From contig PDUO01000015.1 in assembly GCA_003008705.1 (NCBI GenBank), positions 67,290 through 131,289 of the forward strand: DNA of 64,000 nucleotides, read 5' to 3'. This document shows, piece by piece, positions 10,516 through 21,625 of this stretch. The position numbers were made by a program, and so were the translations under genes. Numbering within the stretch: position 1 is the first letter of the stretch; each line of letters begins with the position of its first letter. The stretch comes from Pezicula radicicola (taxonomy: Eukaryota > Ascomycota > Leotiomycetes > Helotiales > Dermateaceae). The notes under the pieces are model-generated. The model saw only the letters and a list, made by a program, of their open reading frames with translations. It had not been told where the DNA came from and did no database searches.

Positions 10516-12613
10516 ATGCAACCCAAAATCTACAAATCCACATACCCATCTTTCAATATCCCAGAAAATCTCTCGTTTTCACAATTCCTACTCAATTATA
10601 ACCCAGATGATATCGAACCTAACAAGGTGATCCTTGAAGAGTTCGATGATCCAACAAAGGTCGCCACGTATGGTGGTATACGAGAAATTGCCGCCAAAGG
10701 AGCCGCTGGTTTGAGAAATATTCTGGGTATGCAGGAAGGTGATATCATTGCAGTTTTGGGTTTAAATTCATTGAATTGGATATTTCTCGCTCATTCGATT
10801 ATGTGGGGTGGTGGGACTTTATGGTGAGTTTAGGTTTTGGGGTGAGGTTTTGAAAAAGAGGACGTTGCTAATAGGTGGAAGTGCTATTAATCCTCTAGCT
10901 ACAGCACATGAACTTGTGCATTACCTTGGTCTGGCCGGACCTAGCCTTATATTTGTGGACTCCGAATTCGAGGAGAAGGTTAGAAATGCATTGCAGATGA
11001 TGGGAACGGTGAAGATGTCACCTAAGATAGTAATTATGGGAGGTTCGCCAGTCAAATCTCCAAGCATGAGAAATTCAGTAGTATAGAACGGAGCAATCTC
11101 CTTGAACTTATCGAAATCTAATGAATAACAGCATCTAGACGATATTTTCAATTACCAGCAAACTCCACTTCCACCACTAGACCTCTCTACAAAAGACGGT
11201 CATAAAGTCCCAGCCGCGATGATCTTTAGCTCAGGCACAAGTGGTAAACCAAAAGGGGTACTGCTCAGCCATTACAACCTAATAGCATACATGCTGTGTC
11301 TCCGAGCCTCAGATCCACTACTCTTCAACGGCTTTCAAAGAGAAGTCTTCTTTGCATCCTGTACGTAATGCCCACTTCTCCTCTGACATAGCACACCTCG
11401 CAAGTAAAACAAACTGAAAATTTCATTCAAGTCAGTCATATCTACGGCATCATAAGTGTCGTAGCACTAGCACCATTTTGCGGCCATTACGTCGTAATAA
11501 TGAAGCGATACCAATTTAACAGCTATATCGAACGCTGCGCCAAGATTCGATCCACGATCCTACGACTCGTTCCCGCGACCGCTATATCGATGACTAGAGA
11601 TTCGAGGGTGCAGAGTTTAGATTTGACTAGTGTGCGCACTATCATGTGTAGCGGTGCACCGTTGCAAGCACAGATTGTGCAGACATTGGAGACTATGATG
11701 AATGGGACTTGTATTCTTCAGGGCTATGGGCAAGTGTAGTCCAAATACAGTTATTTTTAAAATTTTACATCACTGATAAATTTGAAACAGTCTCTCCGAA
11801 GCGACTGTCTCAAGTTTAAAACGCTCGTGGTCTGTAGAGAAGGCCGGGAGTGTTGGAAGACTTGCGGCAAGCGTGTAGGTTTTCTAGGTACTGTCTAATT
11901 CTAAAGTCGAGCAAGCACTGAAGAACTGTACAGACAGGTGAGGATAATAGATGATGACGGTATAGACGTACAACCAGGGGACTCAGGGGAACTGATCCTT
12001 AAATCCTCAACGCTATTCATGTATGCTATAGACCTCCCATCCCTTTTCTCAGCGACACCTCGCCTAACCACAAATAGGGGCTACAAGGACAACCCAGAAG
12101 CAACAGCATCATCCTTCAATGATGGTTGGTTCTGTACCGGCGACGTAGTAAGAATCGATTCGGACGGTTTCCTATGGTTAATGGCTCGAAAGAAAGAATT
12201 GATCAAGTACAAAGGGTTTGTTCAATTCTCATTCAATGAAAGACGAAAGCTGACTTTACCTCAGAAACCAAGTATCCCCCACCGAACTTGAAGAAGGTTT
12301 TCTAGAGCACCCAGAAGTCAAAGAAGCTGCTGTATGTGGTACTTTTGATGAACAACTACAGACTGAAGTACCTGTGGCGTATGTGAATTTCCACAATCCC
12401 AAGGATGCGAAAGATCTAGAAGTATTGCTTCAAGACATTAGAGACTTTGTGGATATGAGAGTGTCGCCGTATAAGAGATTAAGGGGTGGTGTATTTTTTC
12501 TGGAAGAGATTCCCAAGAATGCAAGTGGGAAGGTTTTAAGGAGGCTGCTTCCTTGCAAGGTTGACAAGGAGAGAAAGGCTGTTAGTAAAGGGAAGATCGT
12601 AGCAAGGCTATAA
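10516..12613 (+). CDS. Acyl/aryl-CoA ligase (4-coumarate-CoA ligase-like AMP-binding enzyme)
   Basis: Eight exons: 10516-10823, 10882-11077, 11132-11360, 11432-11729, 11791-11872, 11938-12020, 12078-12215, 12265-12613 (1683 nt, 560 aa). ANL-superfamily motifs appear in order: the P-loop MIFSSGTSGKPKGVLLSHYN, the A5-type motif LQGYG-LSEAT (across an intron), WFCTGDV, MARKKELIKYKG-NQVSP (across an intron), and the catalytic lysine motif PKNASGKVLRRL. The reaction expected is acid + ATP + CoA to acyl-CoA through an acyl-adenylate. The last three residues, ARL, fit the peroxisomal PTS1 pattern. One intron (11730-11790) uses a GC donor (GCAAGT); the nearest GT choice adds residues in a core motif. 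The order of motifs and length are normal for the family. The substrate cannot be read from the sequence. Confidence 0.88.
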
Positions 12614-13016
12614 ATAGGTGGGTTTTAAAAACTTAACTTTACAAGTTGTCCGATGCTGCATGCCCAATCCATTGCTCTTATAGACAGGAGCACCATCAGG
12701 GAATTAAAGATGATTATCCTTGGAAGCATAGCCTATATAATGTGAAAGTGGATTGTATAAACATTTGGCAGACACAATTTCTAGAAGCCTTAGTCACTGA
12801 GTTGATTTCCAGACTGAGCCGGTACAATGCCAATTTCCATAATCCCTAGGGCTACCAAAATGAAGAAGTAAAGAGTATAAAATCATAACAGAATTGATGT
12901 ATCTCCGTATTCCTTCGTTTCGTTTATCATAGAACTACCTTCATATCGGCACCTATAAATCGCAATAAAATAAGTTAAACTCCTAGATCGAGCATTTAAC
13001 TGACGCCATCAGACTC
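12614..13016. other. Convergent intergenic region
   Basis: About 400 bases between the 3' ends of the ligase and the ankyrin gene. Only terminators are expected here. No gene or clear repeat seen. Confidence 0.4.
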
Positions 13017-15271
13017 TTAGTCGCACCAACTCCCAGGAATTGCCATATCCTCCTCATACTCCAACTCATCGAAGACCTCGTCGTCAATAGGGTAATAAGG
13101 ATCGGTTTGCGCCAGGGTGACCTTCTGTTTATTGGTTCCTTCAACCAGAATCCAGAAATATCTTGCAAGGCTTGCTGAAACATAAATATCTTCGAATTCA
13201 AGATCCCATTCTTCTGGCCTTGCGCCGATACGAAGCTGGACTAGATAAATCAAACAGTAGTCATATCCCAGAGACCGCGGTCTTCGAAGGTCATGTCGGA
13301 ATGTCCATAACGTATTCTGTATCTGGGACGAAGCAATATTCGTAAGCCCACTAAGCTCTTTTTGGCCATAAGACAACAGGTCGACTCCCGCATTTACAAC
13401 GTTCATCAGCCACTCAATGACTATTCTTTTGACTGCCGTGAGTCTTGGATACCAGGACGGTAAGGAAAGGACTGGCAGACTTAATGTGGATATAACCTGT
13501 AGGAAAGCCGTGGGCTGGTAGCACTGGATTGATAGCCTGTCAAGAAAGCGACGTTGAGAACCCACGCAAACTAACTCATCAAGTAAGTCTGTCCATTCTT
13601 GTCTGAGACTTGAAGCACAGGGCGCTAATTCTCGGTGTTGGATAGCCACTATGAGAAATTCCAACCAAGAAATAACATCCTTATCGCTAGGAAACAAGGA
13701 GGCAAAGGTTGCCTTAGGAATAATTTCTCGAACAATTTTAATTGTCCTTTCCTCAAACGATACCATATGTACGAAACCAAGATCGGTTAATTCCTTCGGC
13801 GACAGGCTTTGAAATTGAATATGCTCCTGTCTTCGTAGCCAGCGGAACGTTTCTAGGGGACCATGCCACACGTCGAGCACGGTGTTCTTTCCTGGCACTT
13901 CTTGGAAAGGATCACTGTCGCCCTCCAGATACAACACCTCCGTAGTCGCATGAATATCATTAGCAATCGATCGATAAGACGTGACGCTGGAATTATTTAA
14001 GTTTCTCTCATGGAATGCCCGCGCAGAAGCCCCACCGTAGGCTAGTTGATGTAATGGTGTGCTAGTTGTAATTAAAACAAGGAAAATGATGAATATTTTG
14101 TGGGTGTTACTTACGAACGTGGTAACCGACTCATATCATAGAAAGATTCTCCTCGCATAATATCTGCAGGCGGGGAATGCCACATTTTACCGGAGTGAAA
14201 CCGCCCATGATCATATGTGCGAGCGTTCACGTCTGCACCACAAGTAAGAAGGAAGCGACAGGTCTCAGCCTGAGCATATAAAGCTGCATACTGGGCATTT
14301 GTTAGCTAGCGACTATAGAAGCATGAAAATAGGAAGCGCTTTAGATTACATGAAGAGGGGTTGCACCCCTGTCATCGACCTCAAAGGGGGAAGCAAGCCC
14401 AGTGCTAAACAAGTCCTGGAGTCCTGCCAAATTGCCATTTATACTGTATTGAATGACAAGTGCATCCGATGGGATGATTTTATAGGCTCGGATGTTCTGG
14501 TCCCATCCGTGATATTCGAGCATAAAGCCATTTTGGTAAGCGCAAAGATATGGATGTTGTAGTTGCGGCTCCATAGGTCGCAAAGGCAACATCCAGAAAA
14601 CCGGACCGTAAAACGTGTTTGAAGGTGGAATTGCGAGGTCGTAGTTGTCTTCGATTACGGGGCAAAGAAGCTACCGAAGATACAAGGTGTTCATCGTCAA
14701 CCTCATCGGACTTCTTGTTTTCTGTACTCTGAGCAGTGTGCGAGATTTCCCCAAGCATCGTCAACTGTGTAATCTGGGAAATGGCCATGCGTATTTCAAG
14801 CATATCATGCTCGTGGCTCTCCCAATTCAGCCTCTGTACAGCCCCTTGATAACACTGATTCGCAACCAACATGGTCAATTTCGTGCTCTCAAGCCGTTTC
14901 CTGAACATTTCAACTTTATCCTTTTGCAATGCCGCCTTCAAGGCCCCCTTCTTCCTTCCCATCATGATTCCTTTCTCTAGTTCACCAACTAGGCTGCTTA
15001 GGGCCTCGACAGCAACATTGCACAGACGTAAGCTTTTTATGGCAGCAGCTTTTATGGCGGGCGATAAAAGTAGTTGTTTTTGTAGGTCCCGATCAATTTC
15101 TTGAAGGACGAGGGTCAGAATCTCAACTTCGTCAAGGGTAAGGCTTATGTCTCTGGGCGCATCTGTCATAAGGGCGTGGAAGTCCTTGAGCTTCTTAATC
15201 GAGTCTGCTAGTTGGAAGGCGAGGGATACGACGCCCATGCCACTGGCGACCGCGCCGAGGAGCTCTGCCAT
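13017..15271 (-). CDS. STAND-N-terminal/ankyrin-repeat protein with an apparent frameshift
   Basis: The coding order is 15271 down to 14350, 14290-14115, 14061-13017, with introns at 14291-14349 and 14062-14114 (good GT-AG, in phase). The N-terminus (MAELLGAVASGMGVVSLAFQ, about 200 residues, helical) matches the fungal STAND N-terminal type (PF17111-like), common in NLR-like and incompatibility proteins. Ankyrin-like units follow (GATPLH-YAALYAQAETCRF with LLTCGADVNA; TPLHQLAYGGASARAF). The remaining 340 residues resemble nothing I know. In the first exon the frame carrying LRLPKWLYARI must change to the one carrying GWDQNIRAYKIIPSDA at about 14505-14515. No intron that keeps both conserved pieces fits, so a small indel (mutation or sequencing error) is likely. 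A 94-nt intron could restore frame only by deleting conserved sequence. Confidence 0.7.
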
Positions 15272-15530
15272 TGCATTTGTGAAGCTAGAAGAAAGGAAAT
15301 CCTAAGATCTCAAAGCTGATGGAGGCAAATGCAGAGATGAGCTGGTAGCACTCAGCCTTGCAGTTGATTCTGCCTTGCACGTGATGGATTGCATTAGACC
15401 ACTGTTGTGCCATTCGCATTAGAGTAGGGGTTCTTGGAACTTGAAGATACATATCGAAAGGTATTATCGTTTCCTTTTTCCCTGAAAAAAATTTATATTA
15501 TCGTCATATACACAGAGAAGGTCGAAGTCA

Positions 15531-18500
15531 TTAGTAACGACTCCTTGCATTCCCCCTCAAGTTCTCTTTCCACAAGCAGCATATGCTCTTGCTCTCACAG
15601 AATTTCTTTACTTCCGCAGGGCCCACTTCTCCATCCCAGCCTACTTTCTCCAGAGCACCAGTATTCAACCAGGCGGTAAGATCTTCGAGAATTATTGGAT
15701 CGTACAACTGGATCCTTTCGCGCCAACTCGGGCGAAGTGGATTGTTAGTACGGGGATCCTTTTTTATCGCATAGTATATGTATTCAAAGAGGCGGGCTTG
15801 CAGAGACACCGGGGAGAGCGTAGGACTATCATCAATATCAATTGACGTAGAAAGCTGCAAGGGTTGAGGTGTAACTTTGATTTGTGATGTCGACCTACGA
15901 GGTGGTGATGGTGTTACGGGAGTATCTGAGTCCGAGATTTCATCCACAGCACGTATGGGCTTTGTCTGTCTCTTCTTGGGTGTTTGAGGACGTAGGTCGG
16001 ATGAGTTGCTAGCTCCGCGGATTGCCGTAGGACACTTCTTTCGACCTCTTACTATTAAACTGACTTGTAGCCCTGTAACATCTTTTCGCGGTCTGCCACG
16101 AGCTTTCTTGGGAGGAGATGTTGGGTCGATTTCTAGGGCTTGGGTCGAAGGCCGTTCCGCGCTTTTGGAGACCCCAATAAGAGCATTGGAATCCAATATA
16201 CCCAGTTTTTGTCTCTGATTACCTTTCCAGCTTTCTTCCAACTTCGCAATCATGACACTACGCTTCTTAGTGGCCTTGAATTGATATACAGCAAAGGCTT
16301 TGGTTAGCTGAGCATCCGTATAGGCTGAAAAGTCAGGCATCTCCGAGGATATTTCAATTGACTTCGAATTTCTTTTCCTGGCCAAAGTATCCACCTTTTC
16401 TGGACATAATGGGGACTTGGTCCGCGTAGTCTTGCCCGTCATAGAACTTTTACGTGGACTTTTCAATTGGAGCCTTATTGCTGCCTCGACAGGACCGACC
16501 TGGCTTATAGTAATATGTGGTTCCTGTGGTATATATTCGATACTACTATCAAGCGCTTTAAGCCGTGATCCATTTGATACTGTACGAACACATAATTGAT
16601 CCTCATCAAGATTTTTGAGATTTTTATCACCGGGAACAGCGACAATACTTGCCGGAGGGGCTTGGGGAAATCTTTTGGGAGATGAGCCTTCGCTATCGAA
16701 GTCAAGCCAGATATCATCATCTCCAGGATGCGGCAGCGCAGGCATGTTGTCCTTGTCGTCCGAAGAATTGGCCTCGTTTGTTCCAACTTCAATTATAGTG
16801 TCATCATCAATGTCCTGGGCACACTGCGGAAGTTTCCGAAGAGATGGGTCTGTACTATCAAGCTTGTGCCAAAAATCACCTTCTCCACAATGAGGAAGTA
16901 TCAGCAAGCTGTCATCCTCCACACACTCTTTCGTCTCCTCCAGTGGCGTGGAGTCTGCCAAGCCAATTGCATTAGTTTTCTCATCTTCTAGGTGAGACAG
17001 GTTACCCGCGCTACCGTCCTCTAAATATGCCTTATCCACACCCATAGGAGGTGAGTTTACCAAGTCAAGTGTTTCAATCTCCAACAATTCTCCAGAACCA
17101 TCTCGTTTCGCGGCAGACCACAGACTGTGCTCCCTTGAGGCAGACTGCACACCACACTTCAAAAACGTTGCAGCTGCCGCTGACTCACGGAGCAAATCCT
17201 TGAACGGATCCTCGTCAAAGTTTTCAGCATCCACTTGATTCGAAGCTTGCAATGCTTCTTGGAGATCACGGAGAAAGGTTGGCGACTCCTCGCGGGCCAA
17301 TTGACTTGATGTGCCGAAGATAAACTCTTGTGTGTCTACTTCCTTCAGTGCAGAGGAGGGCGATAAGAGAATAGGAGCAGCAGCAGTTCCTTGCATTGAC
17401 TTAGTTAGCCTTGATCCAGTTTTTTCCGTAGAAATCTTTGACCGCGGCTTCGACGGAATTTTGAAACCGTTCTCGGAGGGGTTGCTCTGGTATGAGAAGT
17501 ACTGAAGTAAAGGTGCGGGCTGTGTAGATTCTAATCCTGCTTCTTCCACGGCATAAGCTGAGGTGGCTTGTTCTGTGATGGTTTTCGGCTTCTTCTTAAC
17601 AGCCTTGGGTTTTGCGGCAGGTGTTGTTGTCGTCGTCGTGGAAGCATTCGTTGTAACTAATTCGATCAGTTTCCGCTTTCTCGTCCCAGACGCATCAGAT
17701 AGGCGCTTCTCAACCATGTTGCCATCAGTTTTCTTAAATTCAAACCCGCTCAAAAGATCGCCAAATTTCTTAGTCTTCTGTTCCGTATTTAGTGATATCC
17801 CAGAACTTTGATCTCCGTCCCGAAGATCAATAGAAAGTGGTGTGGTAACTAGGAGCGTTTTTGTAGTAGCAGTTGGAGGTGTCCATGTGGTTCTTCTCTT
17901 TACTGCATCGTCGAGGTTCAGTCCCTCGTCAGGTATCTCAGCAGAAGTAGCAATCTCGTCATCCAGAGCTACGAAATGCTTGCTTATGGTTTCAGATCTT
18001 TTCGTCTTTGCAGAATCCAATTTCTGAGGCTTGGAGGATGTGGTCTTCGTAACGCGCCCAGTAGCAAGCTTTGTCTGAGTTATTTGCGCATCCGATTTTT
18101 TTGCCCTAGGTTTGCGCACTGCTTTCTCTTTTGGCACTACTGGTTCAGCTCCACCCTCTTGATCTGACTTCTTTGCCCGCGGCTTCCGAGGTGCTTTCTC
18201 TTTGGTGGGCTTTTCTAGAATGAGCTCTACATCGGTCCTCGTTGGCCGCGATTTAGGAGCCAACTTCAGTTGCTCGAGATCTGCAGATGGACTGACTGCC
18301 GTTTTCTTTGCTCTTGGTTTCCGTTCCTTTTTAACTTGCGTGTCTCTACCCACTATATCATCAACCACTTCTGTAGATTTGCCACCTGCCAGATGTGCGA
18401 GCTTCTCCTTTACAGTCTTTGGTACCCGCTTCAGCTTCGTAGGTTTGGTAGCTGTTGATTCCTCCTGGTTCCGCTCCTCCGAATCTGCCTGCAAAAGCCG

Positions 18501-18743
18501 AACAGTGTGGGCCAGATCATCTGGGGCAGCATTCTTCAGCAACGTTGCGGCACTTGTGAACCCAATGGCATTCGAGGGAACAATCGCTGCTTTATTGCCT
18601 GTACGGATTACTGCAGGTCTACGGGTGCAGACTTTGCCGGGCGAAGGGAGAGGTGATGAAGACATGGTTGCGGGCGTATGAAAAGGTCGGCTTGGGGAAG
18701 ATGAAGGGATCGTGTAGACATCGAAGACGCCGGCTGAGGCCAT
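15531..18743 (-). CDS. slx4: Structure-specific endonuclease subunit Slx4
   Basis: A single long exon of 1070 aa. I take the ATG that begins MASAGVFDVYT. An in-frame ATG 66 bases further out (18809) would add 22 basic residues and cannot be excluded. The protein is mostly disordered and rich in Lys/Ser/Pro. It contains repeated KPRAKKS-type basic motifs and an AT-hook (RGRPRKD). It ends with the Slx4 C-terminal domain (PF09494): WRERIQLYDPIILEDLTAWL, then KFCESKSICCLWKENLR, which binds the Slx1 nuclease. The conserved block PDFSAYTDAQLTKAF also belongs to fungal Slx4. Slx1-Slx4 cuts branched DNA (flaps, Holliday junctions) in the nucleus during repair and rDNA maintenance. It is divergent from eS21 with under 400 bases between starts. 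Confidence 0.92.
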   Translation of the reverse strand: MASAGVFDVYTIPSSSPSRPFHTPATMSSSPLPSPGKVCTRRPAVIRTGNKAAIVPSNAIGFTSAATLLKNAAPDDLAHTVRLLQADSEERNQEESTATKPTKLKRVPKTVKEKLAHLAGGKSTEVVDDIVGRDTQVKKERKPRAKKTAVSPSADLEQLKLAPKSRPTRTDVELILEKPTKEKAPRKPRAKKSDQEGGAEPVVPKEKAVRKPRAKKSDAQITQTKLATGRVTKTTSSKPQKLDSAKTKRSETISKHFVALDDEIATSAEIPDEGLNLDDAVKRRTTWTPPTATTKTLLVTTPLSIDLRDGDQSSGISLNTEQKTKKFGDLLSGFEFKKTDGNMVEKRLSDASGTRKRKLIELVTTNASTTTTTTPAAKPKAVKKKPKTITEQATSAYAVEEAGLESTQPAPLLQYFSYQSNPSENGFKIPSKPRSKISTEKTGSRLTKSMQGTAAAPILLSPSSALKEVDTQEFIFGTSSQLAREESPTFLRDLQEALQASNQVDAENFDEDPFKDLLRESAAAATFLKCGVQSASREHSLWSAAKRDGSGELLEIETLDLVNSPPMGVDKAYLEDGSAGNLSHLEDEKTNAIGLADSTPLEETKECVEDDSLLILPHCGEGDFWHKLDSTDPSLRKLPQCAQDIDDDTIIEVGTNEANSSDDKDNMPALPHPGDDDIWLDFDSEGSSPKRFPQAPPASIVAVPGDKNLKNLDEDQLCVRTVSNGSRLKALDSSIEYIPQEPHITISQVGPVEAAIRLQLKSPRKSSMTGKTTRTKSPLCPEKVDTLARKRNSKSIEISSEMPDFSAYTDAQLTKAFAVYQFKATKKRSVMIAKLEESWKGNQRQKLGILDSNALIGVSKSAERPSTQALEIDPTSPPKKARGRPRKDVTGLQVSLIVRGRKKCPTAIRGASNSSDLRPQTPKKRQTKPIRAVDEISDSDTPVTPSPPRRSTSQIKVTPQPLQLSTSIDIDDSPTLSPVSLQARLFEYIYYAIKKDPRTNNPLRPSWRERIQLYDPIILEDLTAWLNTGALEKVGWDGEVGPAEVKKFCESKSICCLWKENLRGNARSRY

Positions 18744-19130
18744 TTTGGAAGGGACGATTGGGCTGATGCGCCGAGCGCAACCACCCCGAATTAAGCACGT
18801 CAGCTTCAATGTGTTTTCATCGCATCGGTTAATTGTGTTATCGTCACTCCTGTTTCCCTGCCCTTGTGGGAATTGTCGCGTTCGTCTTTGTTATTGTTGA
18901 CCTTGGAGAATCACCTCATGCAAAGCGCGCCCAAACCTCGGCGCCAGAATGGCAGGCTATCACATGATCATAAAATCAGCTGACCCACAAACTACGCCGG
19001 GGCTTAGCGAAAACCTCGAAATTCGAGCGACAATTATTGCAACGATACAATTCAGCCCCGCCGACAGCCTCAACTCATCTCCAATACTTCAACCTCACCA
19101 CCACATACTACTCACCTTCATATCGCCAAA
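18744..19130. promoter_or_regulatory. Bidirectional promoter region slx4 / eS21
   Basis: The 387 bases between two divergent start codons must hold both promoters. The eS21 side is rich in C/A before the ATG (CGCCAAAATGG), as in highly expressed fungal genes. No specific operator recognised. Confidence 0.5.
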
Positions 19131-19482
19131 ATGGAGAACGACAAGGGAGAGCTCGTTGACCTGTAAGTTATGGCTGAACCTCGCTATGCAATGCGCGCGC
19201 TCTTGATCGTGATGCGCGCAAATACTGATCTTGAATCTTTTTTCCAGTTACGTCCCACGCAAGTGCAGCGCAACAAACCGCATCATCAAGGCCAAGGACC
19301 ACGCATCTGTCCAGATCTCCGTCGGAAAGGTTGATGAGAATGGCCGATTCACTGGCGAGACCCAAGTTTACGCCCTCTGCGGTTTCGTACGAGCGATGGG
19401 AGAGAGCGACGATTCCTTGAACCGATTGGCACAGCGTGATGGTCTACTGAAGAACGTCTGGAGCGGAAGCACCCAGCGATAA
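19131..19482 (+). CDS. rps21: 40S ribosomal protein eS21 (S21e)
   Basis: Two exons, 19131-19162 and 19248-19482, giving 88 aa, the usual size for eS21. It starts [20 protein letters not shown] and continues [17 protein letters not shown], a near-textbook eS21 sequence, and ends [12 protein letters not shown]. The early intron (85 nt) after 32 coding bases is typical of ribosomal protein genes. It is part of the small ribosomal subunit and is needed for 18S rRNA maturation. Fully intact; codon use is biased toward C-ending codons as expected for high expression. Confidence 0.97.
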
Positions 19483-19703
19483 ATGCATATTCATTGGAGT
19501 CTGGGTATGTGGCATAAAGTTGGAAAAGTTCGAGCTGCAATGCTGACGACGGTTGGCAGATTTGCTGTTCTGGGCAGGGCATGGGCACGGAAGGAGAATT
19601 CAATGATCGTGGGAAGAATATGGGGCTGGGTTTGGCATTTGCTAAGATAGTCACTCCCCGCATGTGATATCAAAATTCGACAACCGTTACCTGCATCGAC
19701 TTC

Positions 19704-20399
19704 TCATACTTGCTGCTCAGTGATCATATCATGTTGGTTGGATTGGTGTTGGCACTGACTTTTAGCTCTACAACGATTGCGGGTACACGGCAGCGATGGA
19801 GACCCCGGCAATTTGCAATTTCCGCAGAATAAAACGCGCGATACGGACGAACCACGAGACCACACACATTCAAGCAACGAACCGTCTTCAGAAGTTAACG
19901 CAACATTCGGGACACTTTCGCGGTTCAGCCTATCGAGCAGGACATCAATCCCCATACCAAAGCTGCAGTCATCATAGTCACTTAGGGGGCTATTCAGGGC
20001 CGCGGGAACAAGGTGTCTCTGAGGCCCTCCTCCACCGATAACCTCTTCTGCGTCCATTCCTTTCCCGAGCATGAAACTTCCCTAACATACACGGCGTAAA
20101 GCAACTCCTCGGACTCACTCCAGGGTGGCCCTCTTGTGCGAGGGGTTGAGCAAGCTATCTTGATAGCCTTGCAGCACCGCCGAAGATTGATTTATAAAGC
20201 TAGCCTTCTGAAGAGCTGTGACGTTAGAGCATCTCGTCAGAGCACAGATACGGGCCGGACATCCTTCCCAAACATATTCCTTCCTCAATTGCATATAGTA
20301 TGATGTAACCAAGTGGCTTCTATTATGAAAGCAATTCTCAATTTCTGCGAACAAGAGTTCTCTTGCCTGACTTTCACCATGTGCATCATTTCTCCACAT
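19704..20399 (-). other. Possible unrecognised gene or relic
   Basis: Two minus-strand frames can be joined by a 42-nt GT-AG intron (20077-20118, donor GTGAGT). The product has about 215 residues, containing CFHNRSHLVTSYY, LLNPSHKRATLDFMLGKG and SFGMGIDVLLDRLNRESVP. I do not recognise it; the spacing faintly recalls ankyrin-type repeats. The 3' third looks non-coding. It could be the remnant of a longer gene. Confidence 0.2.
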
Positions 20400-21625
20400 T
20401 GTAATTCGCTTGGGGTGTTGTCAAAATCATGTAGATACAAAATCCGTGAAGCAAGCCCAGCGGTTCGATGTCGTGGGGAAAGGCCCCGTCTGATGTCTTA
20501 GACAACGCCATTCAATTCGCCTTGAAATTTCTTCAAGCCGATTTCGTATTGCAAATATTCATCGACAAGTCAATTAGAATTAGGTACCATCTGCTGTCGT
20601 ATGTTTTTGATGAAGATACTTCTCCAGTTTGACGGTCTTTTACAGCGATCAAAGTCACGGCCTGCTACTAGAAGTGACAATTCCACTTACTAGTAATGGA
20701 TCCACGGCGTAGTTTCGATACTCAATTGTTCAAACACGTATTTGATTCAAGTACTCCTTTTAAAAGAAGGGAATAGGATGACCACCTGTCTACCATTCGG
20801 GCCATGACTAGGTCTAAACAGCGAGTTTATTTAAGTACAGCTCAGAAGTCAATCGTAATGATAATCTCCCAGCTGTGAGTAATACAGTGGAAAATAAAAC
20901 ACACTGACAACTGCAAGCATACTCCACGGCGTTGTGTTTTTCCTTTTTCTTGGTCGGGTTTATTTAATCTCCCTCAGCTAGTCAGCAACCTTAGCACATT
21001 TTTTATGATTGGTAGTATTCTCACGAGCACCATCCATCTAACTGAGAGCTACTCCGTTTGCACGAGCAACCCGACGGTGGTTCAGCTTGCTTCCGCACTG
21101 TAACAAGCTGAACTTTCTCTCGACGGGTAAACGATCTGCGCACAACTGACTTGTAGGAAGTCTTTTAATCAATCATAATCACTACTATAACGCCTCAATG
21201 TCGTAATGTGACGCAAGCAATGCACTAGCTCGCAAGTCACCACTTGAGATTTGCTTCAATGATCGGCCATGCCGCAAAACGTCATGCCAGATACTTTCAG
21301 CTGAAGCTAACTAATAGCGATCTACGCCCTTAAAAACTCAACGTTTCGTTTCCATTTCTACAGCGAGGTTAGTTCCGCAGAGAGTGATTTTTCAGTTCGT
21401 TTGTGGCGTCCCATAGTGAGCTGGATTTCGGTGCGGCCCCTCTCCCGTAGCACTATTGAAAGCCACCCGAGACTTACATTCCAAAGGCGGCTTTGTAAAC
21501 AAGTCAAAATATGCTGGTTTCATTCTCTAGTAAACGATTCAGATTTATTATATAAAGACTAAGTCCCTTCTCGACATTAAAGAGCCAAAACGTTCCAATA
21601 AACTTGTTATTCCTCATCCATCGTC
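20400..21625. other. Intergenic, upstream of the DUF2235 gene
   Basis: About 1.2 kb without a supportable gene. A TATA-like box (TATATAAAG, about 21549-21557) lies roughly 70 bases before the start of the DUF2235 gene and is a plausible core promoter. Confidence 0.4.

Noticed and set aside
13742..13945. Plus-strand frames opposite the ankyrin gene
   Set aside because: Shadows of the minus-strand exons, without motifs.
18202..18681. 159-codon frame opposite slx4
   Set aside because: Antisense shadow of the lysine-rich slx4 N-terminus; no independent signal.
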